64,000 nt of DNA from CAYVTV01 sp964526475 (GCA_964526475.1 CAZGKF010000003.1:1-64000); one strand, 5' to 3'. Shown: positions 53,098-62,142, counted from the stretch's first letter. The notes: generated from the letters alone by a model not told the origin. A program made the numbers and translations.

Positions 53098-53610
53098 ATG
53101 AACCGGGTTTCATTTATATTATCAATACTACTGATTGCAATCTGTTTTTCACTGACTGCTCAGAAGGTTCCCCGCAAACTGATATCTGTTTCAGGAAACA
53201 GAGTCAAATCAGCAGGTTACTACCTTTCATGGTCAGTCGGGGAGCCTGTAATAAGCACATTGTCTTCCGGAAGTTTCATACTTACACAGGGTTTTCAGCA
53301 GCCCTCCCTGACAGGTCCCTTGTCTCCAAAACCATTGCCTGAGGACGATTTTATCGATGTTTACCCAAATCCTGTAAGGAATGACCTTACGGTGCTTTTT
53401 GCCATAAAAAAAATCCATGAATACTTTATTGAAGTAATTGGAATGGACGGAAGAAAACTTCATGTCCGGAACATTAATTTTGATGAGTCGATGTTCTGGG
53501 AAGAAAAAATTGATTTTTCTGACTTTAGTCAGGGATTATATCTGGTTCATATTTTTTCGCACGAAGGAAAAATTGACAGATTGTTTAAAATTCAAAAAAT
53601 TAAGTATTAA
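53098..53610 (+). CDS. Type IX secretion cargo with C-terminal sorting domain
   Basis: With the ATG at 53098 the product has 170 residues: a signal peptide (cleavage after LTAQ), a short beta segment (YYLSWSVGEPVISTLSSGSF and TQGFQQP, as in many Bacteroidetes surface proteins), then a type A T9SS sorting domain (about 90-170) opening with IDVYPNPVRNDLTV. The cargo portion is only about 60 residues. It is followed 5 bases later by the C1q-like gene, so the two probably work together at the surface. Confidence 0.88.
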   Translation: MNRVSFILSILLIAICFSLTAQKVPRKLISVSGNRVKSAGYYLSWSVGEPVISTLSSGSFILTQGFQQPSLTGPLSPKPLPEDDFIDVYPNPVRNDLTVLFAIKKIHEYFIEVIGMDGRKLHVRNINFDESMFWEEKIDFSDFSQGLYLVHIFSHEGKIDRLFKIQKIKY

Positions 53611-53615
53611 AGGAT

Positions 53616-54635
53616 ATGAAGAAACTGGTATTTTTCTTTTCAGTATTTATCTTTTTTGTTATTCAGTTATCCGGACAATATTTTCCCGGAGGAATAAATT
53701 ACCAGGCTATTGCAAGAGATAACTCAGGAAACGAATTAAAAAACAAAAATATTGATGTAAAAATTACCATTATTTCCGATAATCCTTCCGGAGATACTGA
53801 ATATGCAGAAACACATTCCATTACAACAGATGGTTTTGGATTGTTCAACATTGTAATTGGACAGGGTTCTTTTGTTTTAGGGAAAAAATCGAGTCTCTCA
53901 GATATAGGATGGGGAAATTCTCCTAAATATATGAAAGTGGAAGTTGATTTTGGAAATGGTTATTTAAGTATGGGGACTATGCCATTTCTTGCTGTTCCAT
54001 ACGCATTGCATTCAGGAACGGCCAGTAATGCATTAACAAGCAATGATTACCAGCAGCTATCTTATAATCCTGTAACAGGGGAACTTAGTCTTACTAACGG
54101 AGGCAAAATATTCATAGATACTAATGACTCCGATGCCGATCCGGCAAATGAAATCCAGTATCTTTCTGTCAGTGGTGACACTCTGAAATTATCAAAAGGA
54201 GGTGAGGTTATTCTCAGTCCAAAAGTAGCTGCCTTCAGAGCAACCAGAACGGGAGGAAATCCATTAAATGCCGGAGATACTATTGAACTTAAATTCACTG
54301 ACGAAACTCTGGACTCTTATGATTCCTTTGATCCAACAAGCGGGAGGTTCACTGTTCCTTCAGGCAGTGCAGGTTTATATCGCTTCGATGTTAATTATCA
54401 CTTCAAAGATGAAGATCATCTGCTCTTCTTCTCTGTTTGTAATTCGCAACAGCTGAGAATATATGAAGAGAAAATATTAAACTGGCCGGGGACGAGAACA
54501 ACAGGCTATAATTCGTACAGTACAATTGTTGATTTAAAGGAAGGGGATTATGTAAGTATTCATCTCATAAATTTAAATCAAACCATCCCTATTTACTGTC
54601 AGCCAACCATTTTCTCGGGTCATCGTTTACATTAA
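53616..54635 (+). CDS. Secreted protein with C-terminal C1q-like domain
   Basis: The 339-residue protein has a signal peptide and an N-terminal domain with the phrase GGINYQAIARDNSGNEL, typical of Bacteroidetes fibre-like proteins, ending in a MPFLAVPYALHS motif. The C-terminal 130 residues (VAAFRATRTGGNPL, SGRFTVPSGSAGLYRFDVNY) resemble a C1q/TNF-like jelly roll, a trimeric binding fold. It has no visible T9SS tail. It lies 5 bases behind the T9SS cargo gene. Confidence 0.8.
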   Translation: MKKLVFFFSVFIFFVIQLSGQYFPGGINYQAIARDNSGNELKNKNIDVKITIISDNPSGDTEYAETHSITTDGFGLFNIVIGQGSFVLGKKSSLSDIGWGNSPKYMKVEVDFGNGYLSMGTMPFLAVPYALHSGTASNALTSNDYQQLSYNPVTGELSLTNGGKIFIDTNDSDADPANEIQYLSVSGDTLKLSKGGEVILSPKVAAFRATRTGGNPLNAGDTIELKFTDETLDSYDSFDPTSGRFTVPSGSAGLYRFDVNYHFKDEDHLLFFSVCNSQQLRIYEEKILNWPGTRTTGYNSYSTIVDLKEGDYVSIHLINLNQTIPIYCQPTIFSGHRLH

Positions 54636-54769
54636 AATTACAGGTAAATTATTTTATTTACCCGCAATTGTAACTATTCACCTAATGATAAAAAAAATAT
54701 AATCAGTTAGATTGGTTCTATTCTAAATAGAGGTTGACTTTTATTTAATTATTTTTTTTCCAAATAGTA

Positions 54770-56227
54770 TCAGTCTCTAGGCTTATATACCCTTACCCAG
54801 TCAATTTCCATTGCAGAAGGCAATCCTTCATGATTTGCCTTCTCTTTCAGGCTGGAGTTAAACATAAGATATAAAGGTTCATCCGGTAACCCCTGACTCT
54901 GGACTTTGAATACTTCTCCATTGATTTTCCAGGTAATCTTTCCCGGCAACCACTCCAGGGAGTAAATAAAAAAATCTTTTGAATACCTAGAGCCGGAAGA
55001 TTTTGATACAGACTTGCTAAATCCTTTATCATATCCATTATTCCAGAAATTTCCCGCGTTAAGCTTGTTTTTCTCAAACTTAAAAACATCAACATGCGGT
55101 AAGATCCTGTCGGCAAGCATGGAGAATGACTGAGTTACTCCTGTCGGGGCAATTTTTACTTTAGCTTCATAAAGACCATATTTCTGCCGGAAATTATTTC
55201 CTGAGGAGATCAGATCGGAAGTAAACCCAAATTCTTTTTCATAAAACCCCCTTTGTGCATCCCATACCAAAGTGCTTCCTTGTTCACGCTTTGTAATAAT
55301 GCGAATTTTTTTATCGAAAAATTCCAGATTTTTACCATCAGTAAAGGCATGACGGTCGTCTGCCATAACATAATTCTTATGAAAAGTCTTATCTCCATGA
55401 AGATACCGTGTTATCCATTTTTTTGAATCAAGTTTCCCTCCTTCAAAAGTATCCTCAAAACTCAACTCCCATTTTTCCACATAACGAAATGGGTATTTCT
55501 TCCTTGTTTTGTAGTACCATATTATCCTGTCGGATTTCCTTAGAATTTCGTATTCCTGAACCTTTTTGAATTCATCGGAAGATTCATATTTTTCCTTTGG
55601 GGAAAGATTCATATAATTTTTAACCTTTGCAAATTCATCGGAATTTACAAATTTTTCAAGCTCATTATATTTCTTTAGTTCATCCGATTCACTGAATCTT
55701 ATATAATCCCGGTATTCAGAAGAATTCTCAAACTTAAAATGGTTAACTATAGCTGTTGATCCTGAAGCTTCTTTATATTCCTTTTCCTTTAATCCTGCTT
55801 CGGAATTTTTATATTCGGAGGAACTTAAGGACGCCTTTTCCTTAATAAATGCATCAGACATTACATAATCCTTCCACTCCAGATATCTCTTAAGTTCTTT
55901 GGATTTTTTGAACGATTCATACTCCCTGAGCTTATCGGAATTCAATACTGTAAAATAGTTAGTGACAGGTTTTGACTTTTTAAGCCTGATATATTCATGC
56001 TCTTTCCTGTATTCTTCTGTATTTTTATATTTCAGCGATTTGATTTCTTTAATCTTCATTCTGAATTCAGGGGAATTAACTTCTTTCTCAAGGTTTTCAT
56101 AATGTTTGAGATCTTCGGAAACTGCAAAATTATTGAAAGCTTCATAATCCTTTCTTAACTGAGTTTCTCTTTGTTCATACTTCGCTGTTTCAGGAAGCAT
56201 TCCGAGTAGAAATCTGATACTGGCCAT
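54770..56227 (-). CDS. Three-repeat helical protein with inactive GH16-like domain
   Basis: With the ATG at 56227 the product has 485 residues. Residues 37-252 are three tandem helical repeats of exactly 72 residues, each opening S.(E/D/K)LK.Y. Residues 253-485 have the concanavalin-like fold of GH16 glucanases: WELSFEDTFEGGKLD at the start, then NNFRQKYGLYEAKVKIAP and AMEIDWVRVYKP at the end. The catalytic ExDxxE motif is replaced by HVDVFKF, so both glutamates are missing and hydrolysis is unlikely. No clear signal peptide is seen. A glycan-binding role is inferred. Confidence 0.85.
   Translation of the reverse strand: MASIRFLLGMLPETAKYEQRETQLRKDYEAFNNFAVSEDLKHYENLEKEVNSPEFRMKIKEIKSLKYKNTEEYRKEHEYIRLKKSKPVTNYFTVLNSDKLREYESFKKSKELKRYLEWKDYVMSDAFIKEKASLSSSEYKNSEAGLKEKEYKEASGSTAIVNHFKFENSSEYRDYIRFSESDELKKYNELEKFVNSDEFAKVKNYMNLSPKEKYESSDEFKKVQEYEILRKSDRIIWYYKTRKKYPFRYVEKWELSFEDTFEGGKLDSKKWITRYLHGDKTFHKNYVMADDRHAFTDGKNLEFFDKKIRIITKREQGSTLVWDAQRGFYEKEFGFTSDLISSGNNFRQKYGLYEAKVKIAPTGVTQSFSMLADRILPHVDVFKFEKNKLNAGNFWNNGYDKGFSKSVSKSSGSRYSKDFFIYSLEWLPGKITWKINGEVFKVQSQGLPDEPLYLMFNSSLKEKANHEGLPSAMEIDWVRVYKPRD
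55472..56119 (-). repeat. Three tandem 72-codon repeats
   Basis: They encode residues 37-108, 109-180 and 181-252. Shared landmarks are S.(E/D/K)LK.Y at position 1, V.S..F near position 14, an EY-rich centre and an aromatic cluster near position 56. The DNA copies have diverged; only the protein register is exact. Confidence 0.8.
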
Positions 56228-56843
56228 ATAGATTTTTTTATATGCTAAGGTATTAATTGAAAACGGATAATAAAACAAAAAGTTACATTCTTTTATATAA
56301 CAAATGCTTATGAATAATATTCCATGATAAAGATAAATAAAATGCTATATGAAAGCAACTGCATAATATTCATAAAATAATAATGGTTGTACTATGAATT
56401 TAATGGAAGAATATTAAAAGAATGCAGAATATTCAATATAAATAGAGAAAAGTCAAAAAGTTTTAAATATCTGATAATGTGGCAGAAGTCACATCAGTTA
56501 GTTTTATCTGTATAGAAAGTGAGGTATTTCCAAAAAAAGAAATGTTTGGTTTGACATCACAATTAAATAGGTTTATATATATTTCCCATATACGCTAAAT
56601 ATAATCTCTGCGAAAATCCGCGTTCAAATCAGAAAATGAATCAATTATGTGGATTTATTTTATATTATTTCTTATTTTTATTTGTCAGTTGAATCCGCCT
56701 GGCGCTCTCCCCACTATTTGCAGCGGGGGAAACGGGTACTATTGGAATAATTTTCTGATGGATGATTAATAATATATGTATGCGCAAAAGAAAAATAATA
56801 TACCTGTTCTGTTTTTATTGATAAATAATAATTAGCTAATCTT
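56228..56843. other. 616-base intergenic region
   Basis: This divergent region lies between the repeat/GH16 gene and the YfiR-SpoIIE gene. It is AT-rich except for a GC-rich island at 56697-56740, with a weak hairpin (TCCCC 56708-56712, GGGGA 56726-56730). A 40-codon frame lies at 56647-56769. No consensus TAnnTTTG box was found on either strand close to the flanking starts. Confidence 0.6.
56647..56769 (+). CDS. Candidate 40-residue secreted peptide or gene remnant
   Basis: The frame opens with a hydrophobic stretch (MWIYFILFLIFICQ) and continues NPPGALPTICSGGNGYYWNNF to a stop at 56769. The composition of the second half is unlike the AT-rich surroundings. It could be a small secreted peptide or the N-terminus of a lost secreted protein. 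Nothing but this frame supports it. Confidence 0.25.
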   Translation: MWIYFILFLIFICQLNPPGALPTICSGGNGYYWNNFLMDD

Positions 56844-58685
56844 ATGAAAAAAATCCTGCTTCTCTCAGTTGTTTTTCTTCTGACCCTCTGTTCAATTGCA
56901 AAAGTCTTTTCTCAGCAGGGTTTCGATAATCCAACACGTGCACTTTACATTCTCGACATTTCCCGGTATGTTGAATGGCCTCCTTCGTTTCTCCAGCAAG
57001 AATACTTTACAATTGCAGTTCTTGACAAGGAGGATGATCTTTACTGGGAGTTAGAAAACCTGGCAAAAACCCGGAAATTTATCCAGGGGAAACCTGCAAG
57101 AGTTTACCTTTACAGGGACATTCAAAATATTGAAAAAACTAATGTTCTATATGTTAACAGCGCAAACGACTTTAGCATCACAAATGTTCTTAATAAAGTC
57201 AAAGGGAATAATACCCTTGTTATAAGCGAAGGATATAAGTTCAGGGAATCTATGCTAAATTTTATAGTTGTAGAAGGTAAGCCGCGTTTTGAACTTAATG
57301 AAAAACTGCTCAATGAGGAAGGGATGAAAGTAAATGAGTTGTTTCTTGCACAGGCAATAAAAACACGGGAAGACTGGGAGGAATTATTTAAAGTAACCGA
57401 GGTGGAACTTGTGGAAGAAAAAGAAATTACCGCTCAGCAGCGTGTTGTTATCGCAGAGCAGGATGAACAGATTAAAAGGCAGGCTGAACTGATACGATTG
57501 CAGGAAGCACGGCTCGATAGTCTGGATAAGGAAATAAGAGCGAAATTATCAACCATTAAAGAAAAGGAAAGAATTCTTGTTATCCAGGAAAGAGAAATTA
57601 CTGTTCAGAAAAACCTTATAAATGAACAGGTTAAAGAAGTTGAAAAACAAAAACTTGTACTGGCAAAGCAAACCGACGATATTAAAATACAAGAGGGAAA
57701 AATCAAAGAACAAAATGCAAGGATAGAAGAACAGGGAAGTCTTATTATTGACCAGTTAAAACAAATTGAAAAACAAAAACTAATAACCTACTTTATTTTA
57801 ATTGCGCTGGTTCTTGTGAGCGGAATTGGTTATGTAATGTACGTGAATTACCGTAATAAGAAAAAAGCAAATCTTATTCTTGAAGAGAAAAACAGGCTCA
57901 TTACTAATCAAAGAGACCAGATCGCTTATCAGAAAAAACATATTACCGATAGTATCGAATATGCCAAACGAATACAAAAAGCCATTCTCCCGTCTCTCGA
58001 ACTCTTCAGTGATAAAATCGAACATTTTGTACTTTATAAACCAAGGGATATTGTAAGTGGCGACTTTTACTGGGTTGACAAGAAAGATGACAAACAGATT
58101 GTTATTACTTCCGATTGTACAGGGCATGGTGTTCCCGGCGCATTTATGAGTATGCTGGGAGTGAGCCTTCTGAATGAAATAATAAAGAATAAAGATATAA
58201 CCAAACCCGACCTGATATTAAATAAACTGCGTGAAAATATTATCAGTTCACTGAAACAGATGGAAATCAAAAGTGAAGTCAAAGACGGTATGGATATGAC
58301 TGCTATAGTAATAGACTATAAAAACAATACACTTGAATTTGCAGGTGCCAACAATCCGTTGATAATAATACGTGATGGTGATCTTCAATTCTATAAAGGA
58401 GATAAAATGCCCGTGGCCATACACGATTCTTTAGATCCTTTCACCCTCCAAACCATCGAACTGAAGAAAGGAGATGCAATCTATACTTTTTCCGACGGTT
58501 ATCCTGATCAGTTTGGAGGCCCGAATGATAAGAAATTCCTTATTAAAAACTTCAAAGATCTGCTTATGCAAATCCAGCATCTCAGTATGTACGAACAAGG
58601 AGAAAAACTTAATGAAGTTTTTGAAGAATGGAAGAAAGAAGTTGAGCAGGTAGATGATGTAACGGTAGTAGGGATAAAATATTGA
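56844..58685 (+). CDS. YfiR-like sensor fused to SpoIIE phosphatase
   Basis: The 613-residue protein has a signal peptide (1-24), a periplasmic YfiR/DUF4154-like domain (about 26-185; LYILDISRYVEWPP, then VLYVNSAND), a long coiled coil of repeated (E/K)QxxxI units (190-312), a membrane helix (313-335), a second short coiled coil and a SpoIIE/PP2C domain (about 395-613). Metal-site motifs are intact: SGDFYW (405-410), DCTGHGVPGA, DGMDMTA and FSDGYPDQFGG. It is a one-chain sensor-phosphatase. No kinase or anti-sigma partner is adjacent, so its substrate may be encoded elsewhere, possibly the SiaC-like protein at 6918. Confidence 0.9.
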   Translation: MKKILLLSVVFLLTLCSIAKVFSQQGFDNPTRALYILDISRYVEWPPSFLQQEYFTIAVLDKEDDLYWELENLAKTRKFIQGKPARVYLYRDIQNIEKTNVLYVNSANDFSITNVLNKVKGNNTLVISEGYKFRESMLNFIVVEGKPRFELNEKLLNEEGMKVNELFLAQAIKTREDWEELFKVTEVELVEEKEITAQQRVVIAEQDEQIKRQAELIRLQEARLDSLDKEIRAKLSTIKEKERILVIQEREITVQKNLINEQVKEVEKQKLVLAKQTDDIKIQEGKIKEQNARIEEQGSLIIDQLKQIEKQKLITYFILIALVLVSGIGYVMYVNYRNKKKANLILEEKNRLITNQRDQIAYQKKHITDSIEYAKRIQKAILPSLELFSDKIEHFVLYKPRDIVSGDFYWVDKKDDKQIVITSDCTGHGVPGAFMSMLGVSLLNEIIKNKDITKPDLILNKLRENIISSLKQMEIKSEVKDGMDMTAIVIDYKNNTLEFAGANNPLIIIRDGDLQFYKGDKMPVAIHDSLDPFTLQTIELKKGDAIYTFSDGYPDQFGGPNDKKFLIKNFKDLLMQIQHLSMYEQGEKLNEVFEEWKKEVEQVDDVTVVGIKY

Positions 58686-58702
58686 TTTACTGCCGAACCA
58701 TA

Positions 58703-58930
58703 CTAATTACACTCCCAGAATGTCGTTGTGTTTCCTACGGTGACAGGTGTTGAATTTTCTTTTTCTTCCAGTTTATCACCACAATAAAGTATTCCAGGAC
58801 CCTCAGTCCTGTTACCATCTTCTAAAGTGATTAACTTGCATGTTTTACAATCCTGAAGCAGTTCACAGGATGGAATTAAAGCGGTAAGAAATAGAAAAAA
58901 GAATAAATATTTTATACTTTTTTTCATCAT
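58703..58930 (-). CDS. Small cysteine-rich lipoprotein
   Basis: The 75-residue protein has a type II signal peptide with lipobox IPSC (lipidated Cys22) and four further cysteines (CKTC, YCGD, ECN), which may form two disulfides. It starts with tandem ATG codons. No family recognised. It converges on the YfiR-SpoIIE gene with an 17-base gap. Confidence 0.65.
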   Translation of the reverse strand: MMKKSIKYLFFFLFLTALIPSCELLQDCKTCKLITLEDGNRTEGPGILYCGDKLEEKENSTPVTVGNTTTFWECN

Positions 58931-59306
58931 TTATGATTTTTTGAATTATTAACAGGCTGATTATTAATTTGATTAGCCTGGTTTGAATTATTTATAAAAG
59001 ATTAGAAAATTTCAAATAAAACAATGATTTGTCAGCATATTTTAATCAAATGTAAATCATTTTAATATAAAAGGAAACAAAATGAAAAAGATTTTTATCC
59101 ACAATAAAAACCTTCTTTAAAGATTTCTGCAGAAGTGACTAATTCTATTTAGGAAATTGCGTATCTGTTTTATTATTTCAGAAGTATTCTTATACTTACC
59201 TTTTTTTTTCGAAGAACATTTTAGAAGTCTCATTTTCCTTCTTAAAACAGTTCTTTTTTTTTGAACAGAATAAATATTTGATTTTTGATATTACCGGTTT
59301 TCGTAT
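58931..59306. other. 376-base intergenic region
   Basis: AT-rich spacer between divergent genes. It holds one long imperfect hairpin at 58953-58980 (CAGGCT paired with AGCCTG, inner arms partly paired) upstream of the lipoprotein gene. Otherwise I see only short A and T runs and no open frame above about 12 codons. Confidence 0.55.
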
Positions 59307-60047
59307 ATGTTCCATGATCTAACAATAATTCAGTGGTTTACTGCCGCTATATGTGGAATGCTTATAGGTATGGCTAAAACAGGTCTCAGCGGAGCCGGAC
59401 TTTTTATTGTACCTGTGATGGCAGGGATTTTTGGGGGTAGGCCTTCGGTAGGATTGGTTTTACCGATGCTGATCGTTGCAGATATTTTTGCAGTGAGATA
59501 TTACAATCGTCATGCCGACTGGAAGCATATTTTCAAATTACTTCCATGGGCCGCAGGTGGAATAATAATTGCTCTTTTTACAGGAGAAATGGTTAACGAT
59601 GATCAATTCCGGAAACTTATAGGAATTGTTGTTATCACCGGAATTATAATAATGATCTGGCAGGATGTACGGAAGAACAAAACTGAAATACCCCGTGCAT
59701 GGTGGTATTCAGCTTCACTTGGCCTGGCGGGAGGGTTTGCCACCATGATAGGCAATGCGGCAGGACCGGTTATGGCCATGTATCTGCTCTCCATGCGTCT
59801 TCCAAAAAATACCTATATAGGAACAGCAGCATGGTTTTTTTTTATTGTGAATGTTTTCAAAGTTCCTTTTCATATCCTTATCTGGAAAACCATAACTCCC
59901 GAATCACTATTATTTAACCTTTTTATGATTATCCCAATAATAGCCGGAGCTATCAGTGGTTTTCACATTGTTAAGCTTTTCCCTGAAAAATACTACAGAA
60001 TATTTATTATTTTATCCACTGTTGCTTCAGCGGTGTTTTTGTTTTGA
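59307..60047 (+). CDS. TauE/SafE-family (TSUP) permease
   Basis: The 246-residue membrane protein has about eight helices with the two-fold repeat of the TSUP family: GMLIGMAKTGLSGAG in the first half and GLAGGFATMIGNAAGPVMAMYLL in the second. Such proteins export or import sulfite, sulfonates or organic acids; the substrate is unknown. It is monocistronic. Confidence 0.9.
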   Translation: MFHDLTIIQWFTAAICGMLIGMAKTGLSGAGLFIVPVMAGIFGGRPSVGLVLPMLIVADIFAVRYYNRHADWKHIFKLLPWAAGGIIIALFTGEMVNDDQFRKLIGIVVITGIIIMIWQDVRKNKTEIPRAWWYSASLGLAGGFATMIGNAAGPVMAMYLLSMRLPKNTYIGTAAWFFFIVNVFKVPFHILIWKTITPESLLFNLFMIIPIIAGAISGFHIVKLFPEKYYRIFIILSTVASAVFLF

Positions 60048-60061
60048 GGTATCAGGTGATA

Positions 60062-60277
60062 TCAGAAACTTAAACCGGTACTTAAATAAAATCCCCATGG
60101 GTACATATCAAAACTGATGGAATATAAATTTGCTTCAACTATAAAAGCTGTTTTTTCAGTAAGAAAATACTTGAAACCACCACTGATACAAGTATAAAAA
60201 TAGGAATTGAAATATTCACTAAAATGGAATACCGTGCCGACGTTTGCTGATACAATTGGTGTTGATCTTTTCTCCAT
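60062..60277 (-). pseudogene. C-terminal fragment of an outer-membrane protein
   Basis: A 71-codon frame with beta-hairpin composition (GFKYFLTEKTAFIVEANLYSI) ending in STGLSF, a typical barrel end with a terminal Phe. There is no signal peptide, and the frame lies between the TSUP gene and tRNA-Val. I take it for the remnant of a larger barrel gene whose 5' part is lost. Confidence 0.5.
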
Positions 60278-60404
60278 TTCTCAGTATTATCAAATCCTTT
60301 GAATAGAATTGAAAATACTATTGCCTTAAAAAGGAAATTATTTTTAAATACTTAAGAAAACATTATTCCGGGAAAACCTGTTTTATTAGAAAAGAATTAC
60401 TCTG

Positions 60405-60478
60405 TGGGCTATGCGGGATTCGAACCTGCGACTTCTACCCTGTCAAGGTAGCACTCTAAACCACTGAGTTAATAGCCC
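60405..60478 (-). tRNA. tRNA-Val (anticodon GAC)
   Basis: The minus strand folds as a 74-base tRNA. The acceptor stem GGGCTAT pairs with ATAGCCC, with discriminator A at 60405. The anticodon stem CTACC/GGTAG has loop TTGACAG (anticodon GAC), and the T arm has GGTTCGAATCC. CCA is not encoded. Confidence 0.95.
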
Positions 60479-60498
60479 ATTTGGTGTAAAATTAAAAA

Positions 60499-61200
60499 TT
60501 ATTTCCCGTTCTTTGCAAACCGGACCTCCCTGCTTTCGGGATTGTAAAGCTTTCGAAGATCTTTTGTCTTAAAATTAAAAGTTAAAGCAAAATAAAAGAT
60601 TTCAGTCTTTCCAAAATCTGCATAATCTACAAGTTGTCCAAAATCTCTTCCCTTAAAACTTTTATTCAGAAAATCGTTCCTGTAATATTTAAGTTTAAGA
60701 TTAATACCGCCGGGAAACTGCATCCCAAAAAATAATGACGGCATAAGTCGATCGGTACGGCTGCTGAACCATTCACCATATTTGATTTTTGACCCACTTG
60801 ATTTTCTCTTCTGTTTATAGTGAAAGAATAGCTCATATTCTCCTCCACCATAGAAATAAAAATGTTCATCGAAAATACCGATTTTAAATGCAGCCGGAAC
60901 TCCCAGTGCATATGTTCTTCTTTTTTCAACAGCATTACCGTAATCGGTTGTAAACCCGATATTTCTCATCCCTATGCCACTATAAAACCCAATGTTATTA
61001 TTAATATCATAATGCCTTTGCCTGCCAAAATGAAGAAACATGGTAAACCTCATCTTTGTGGGCATATTCTCACCCTTGTAATCGACATCAGAAAATGAAA
61101 AGATAAATTCCCCTCCATTCTCTGTGTAGGTTTTTTGTGCATAAAGACCTGCCAGGGAACCAACCGGCAGTAAAAATATTAATATAAACCACTTCATCAT
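60499..61200 (-). CDS. Outer-membrane beta-barrel protein
   Basis: The 233-residue protein has a signal peptide (cleavage after LYAQ) and alternating strands with aromatic girdles (FYSGIGMRNIGFTTDYG, FYFYGGGEYELFFHYK). It is an 8- to 10-strand barrel of unknown function. It ends in a basic tail (REVRFAKNGK) rather than a terminal aromatic residue, which is unusual for a BAM substrate. Confidence 0.75.
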   Translation of the reverse strand: MMKWFILIFLLPVGSLAGLYAQKTYTENGGEFIFSFSDVDYKGENMPTKMRFTMFLHFGRQRHYDINNNIGFYSGIGMRNIGFTTDYGNAVEKRRTYALGVPAAFKIGIFDEHFYFYGGGEYELFFHYKQKRKSSGSKIKYGEWFSSRTDRLMPSLFFGMQFPGGINLKLKYYRNDFLNKSFKGRDFGQLVDYADFGKTEIFYFALTFNFKTKDLRKLYNPESREVRFAKNGK

Positions 61201-61274
61201 TTCTGTATTGAATTATTTAGGAATTACTATTTTGATTCTATTAATTTCAGCTTAATATATTTTTTTCAATATAA

Positions 61275-62114
61275 TCAAAAATCATAAAAAATACTTCTGG
61301 AAACATAATCTTCTACAATCCTGTCGTATTCATTCATTAGTTTTTGTAAGATATGGTTTTTAACCAGAAATCTTTTCCCGTCAATTTCTGAAACAGGTAG
61401 TATCTTAAGGGATGTCCCTGTAATAAAAGCACTTTCGGCATCAAAAATATCAGAAGTTCTGAAAATTTCTTCTTTAATTATGATATTCTGCTCCCTACAA
61501 ATAGTGAAAACATATTTGCGCGTTACCCCCGGCAAAATTAGATTCTTTGGTGGGGTATACAGAATGTTTCCGCGAAGCATAAAGAAATTAGACTGGCTTC
61601 CTTCTGTAACAATTCCTTCCTCATTTACAAGTAATATTTCATAAACCTCATTTCTTTGCTTTATTTCATAAATACTTGATTTATATTCAGGCAGCCATGC
61701 CTTGACATTTGGTTGAGGACGCTGAACCTGCTGAGTCAGCAGATTGACTCCAAAACTATATTCATCCCGGGAAGGATAACTGAAAGGTATTGGATATGCA
61801 AAAAAATAATTATTATTTTTTTCCTTCTCATAATGGAAGATAAATTTGATGTTACCAAAATTCAGTTTATTCGCATTTATGAGATTTTTCAGATTATCAC
61901 GGAGAGTCTCAAGATTATACCATAATTTTAATCTCGAAAATTGAGCCGAATTGCTAATTCTACTGTAATGATCCTCCAGAAAAAGCACCTTACCCCTTAC
62001 AACCCTCACTACCTCATACAGGTTTTTTCCTTTTTCCAGAAAAAGCGGATTAAACCTTGAACTTGTCCTGAGATAATTATTAATTAAAAAATATTTTCCC
62101 TGGATTTCTCTCAT
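61275..62114 (-). CDS. Class IV PLP-dependent aminotransferase
   Basis: The 279-residue protein matches the branched-chain aminotransferase/aminodeoxychorismate lyase family. The PLP lysine is probably Lys138 in PNVKAW, by spacing to the conserved YEILLVNEEGIVTEGSQSNFF segment. ILPGVTRKYVF follows, and EAFITGTSLKILPV appears near the end as (E)SAFITGTSLKILPV. The first third is less conserved. Whether it acts on branched-chain amino acids or aminodeoxychorismate cannot be decided here. Confidence 0.88.
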   Translation of the reverse strand: MREIQGKYFLINNYLRTSSRFNPLFLEKGKNLYEVVRVVRGKVLFLEDHYSRISNSAQFSRLKLWYNLETLRDNLKNLINANKLNFGNIKFIFHYEKEKNNNYFFAYPIPFSYPSRDEYSFGVNLLTQQVQRPQPNVKAWLPEYKSSIYEIKQRNEVYEILLVNEEGIVTEGSQSNFFMLRGNILYTPPKNLILPGVTRKYVFTICREQNIIIKEEIFRTSDIFDAESAFITGTSLKILPVSEIDGKRFLVKNHILQKLMNEYDRIVEDYVSRSIFYDF

Positions 62115-62134
62115 TGAGTAAATTGAATAGTATG

Positions 62135-62142
62135 CAAAAATA
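62135..62142 (-). promoter_or_regulatory. Candidate -7 box of the aminotransferase gene
   Basis: The minus strand reads TATTTTTG, a perfect TAnnTTTG match 20 bases before the start at 62114. Confidence 0.45.
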
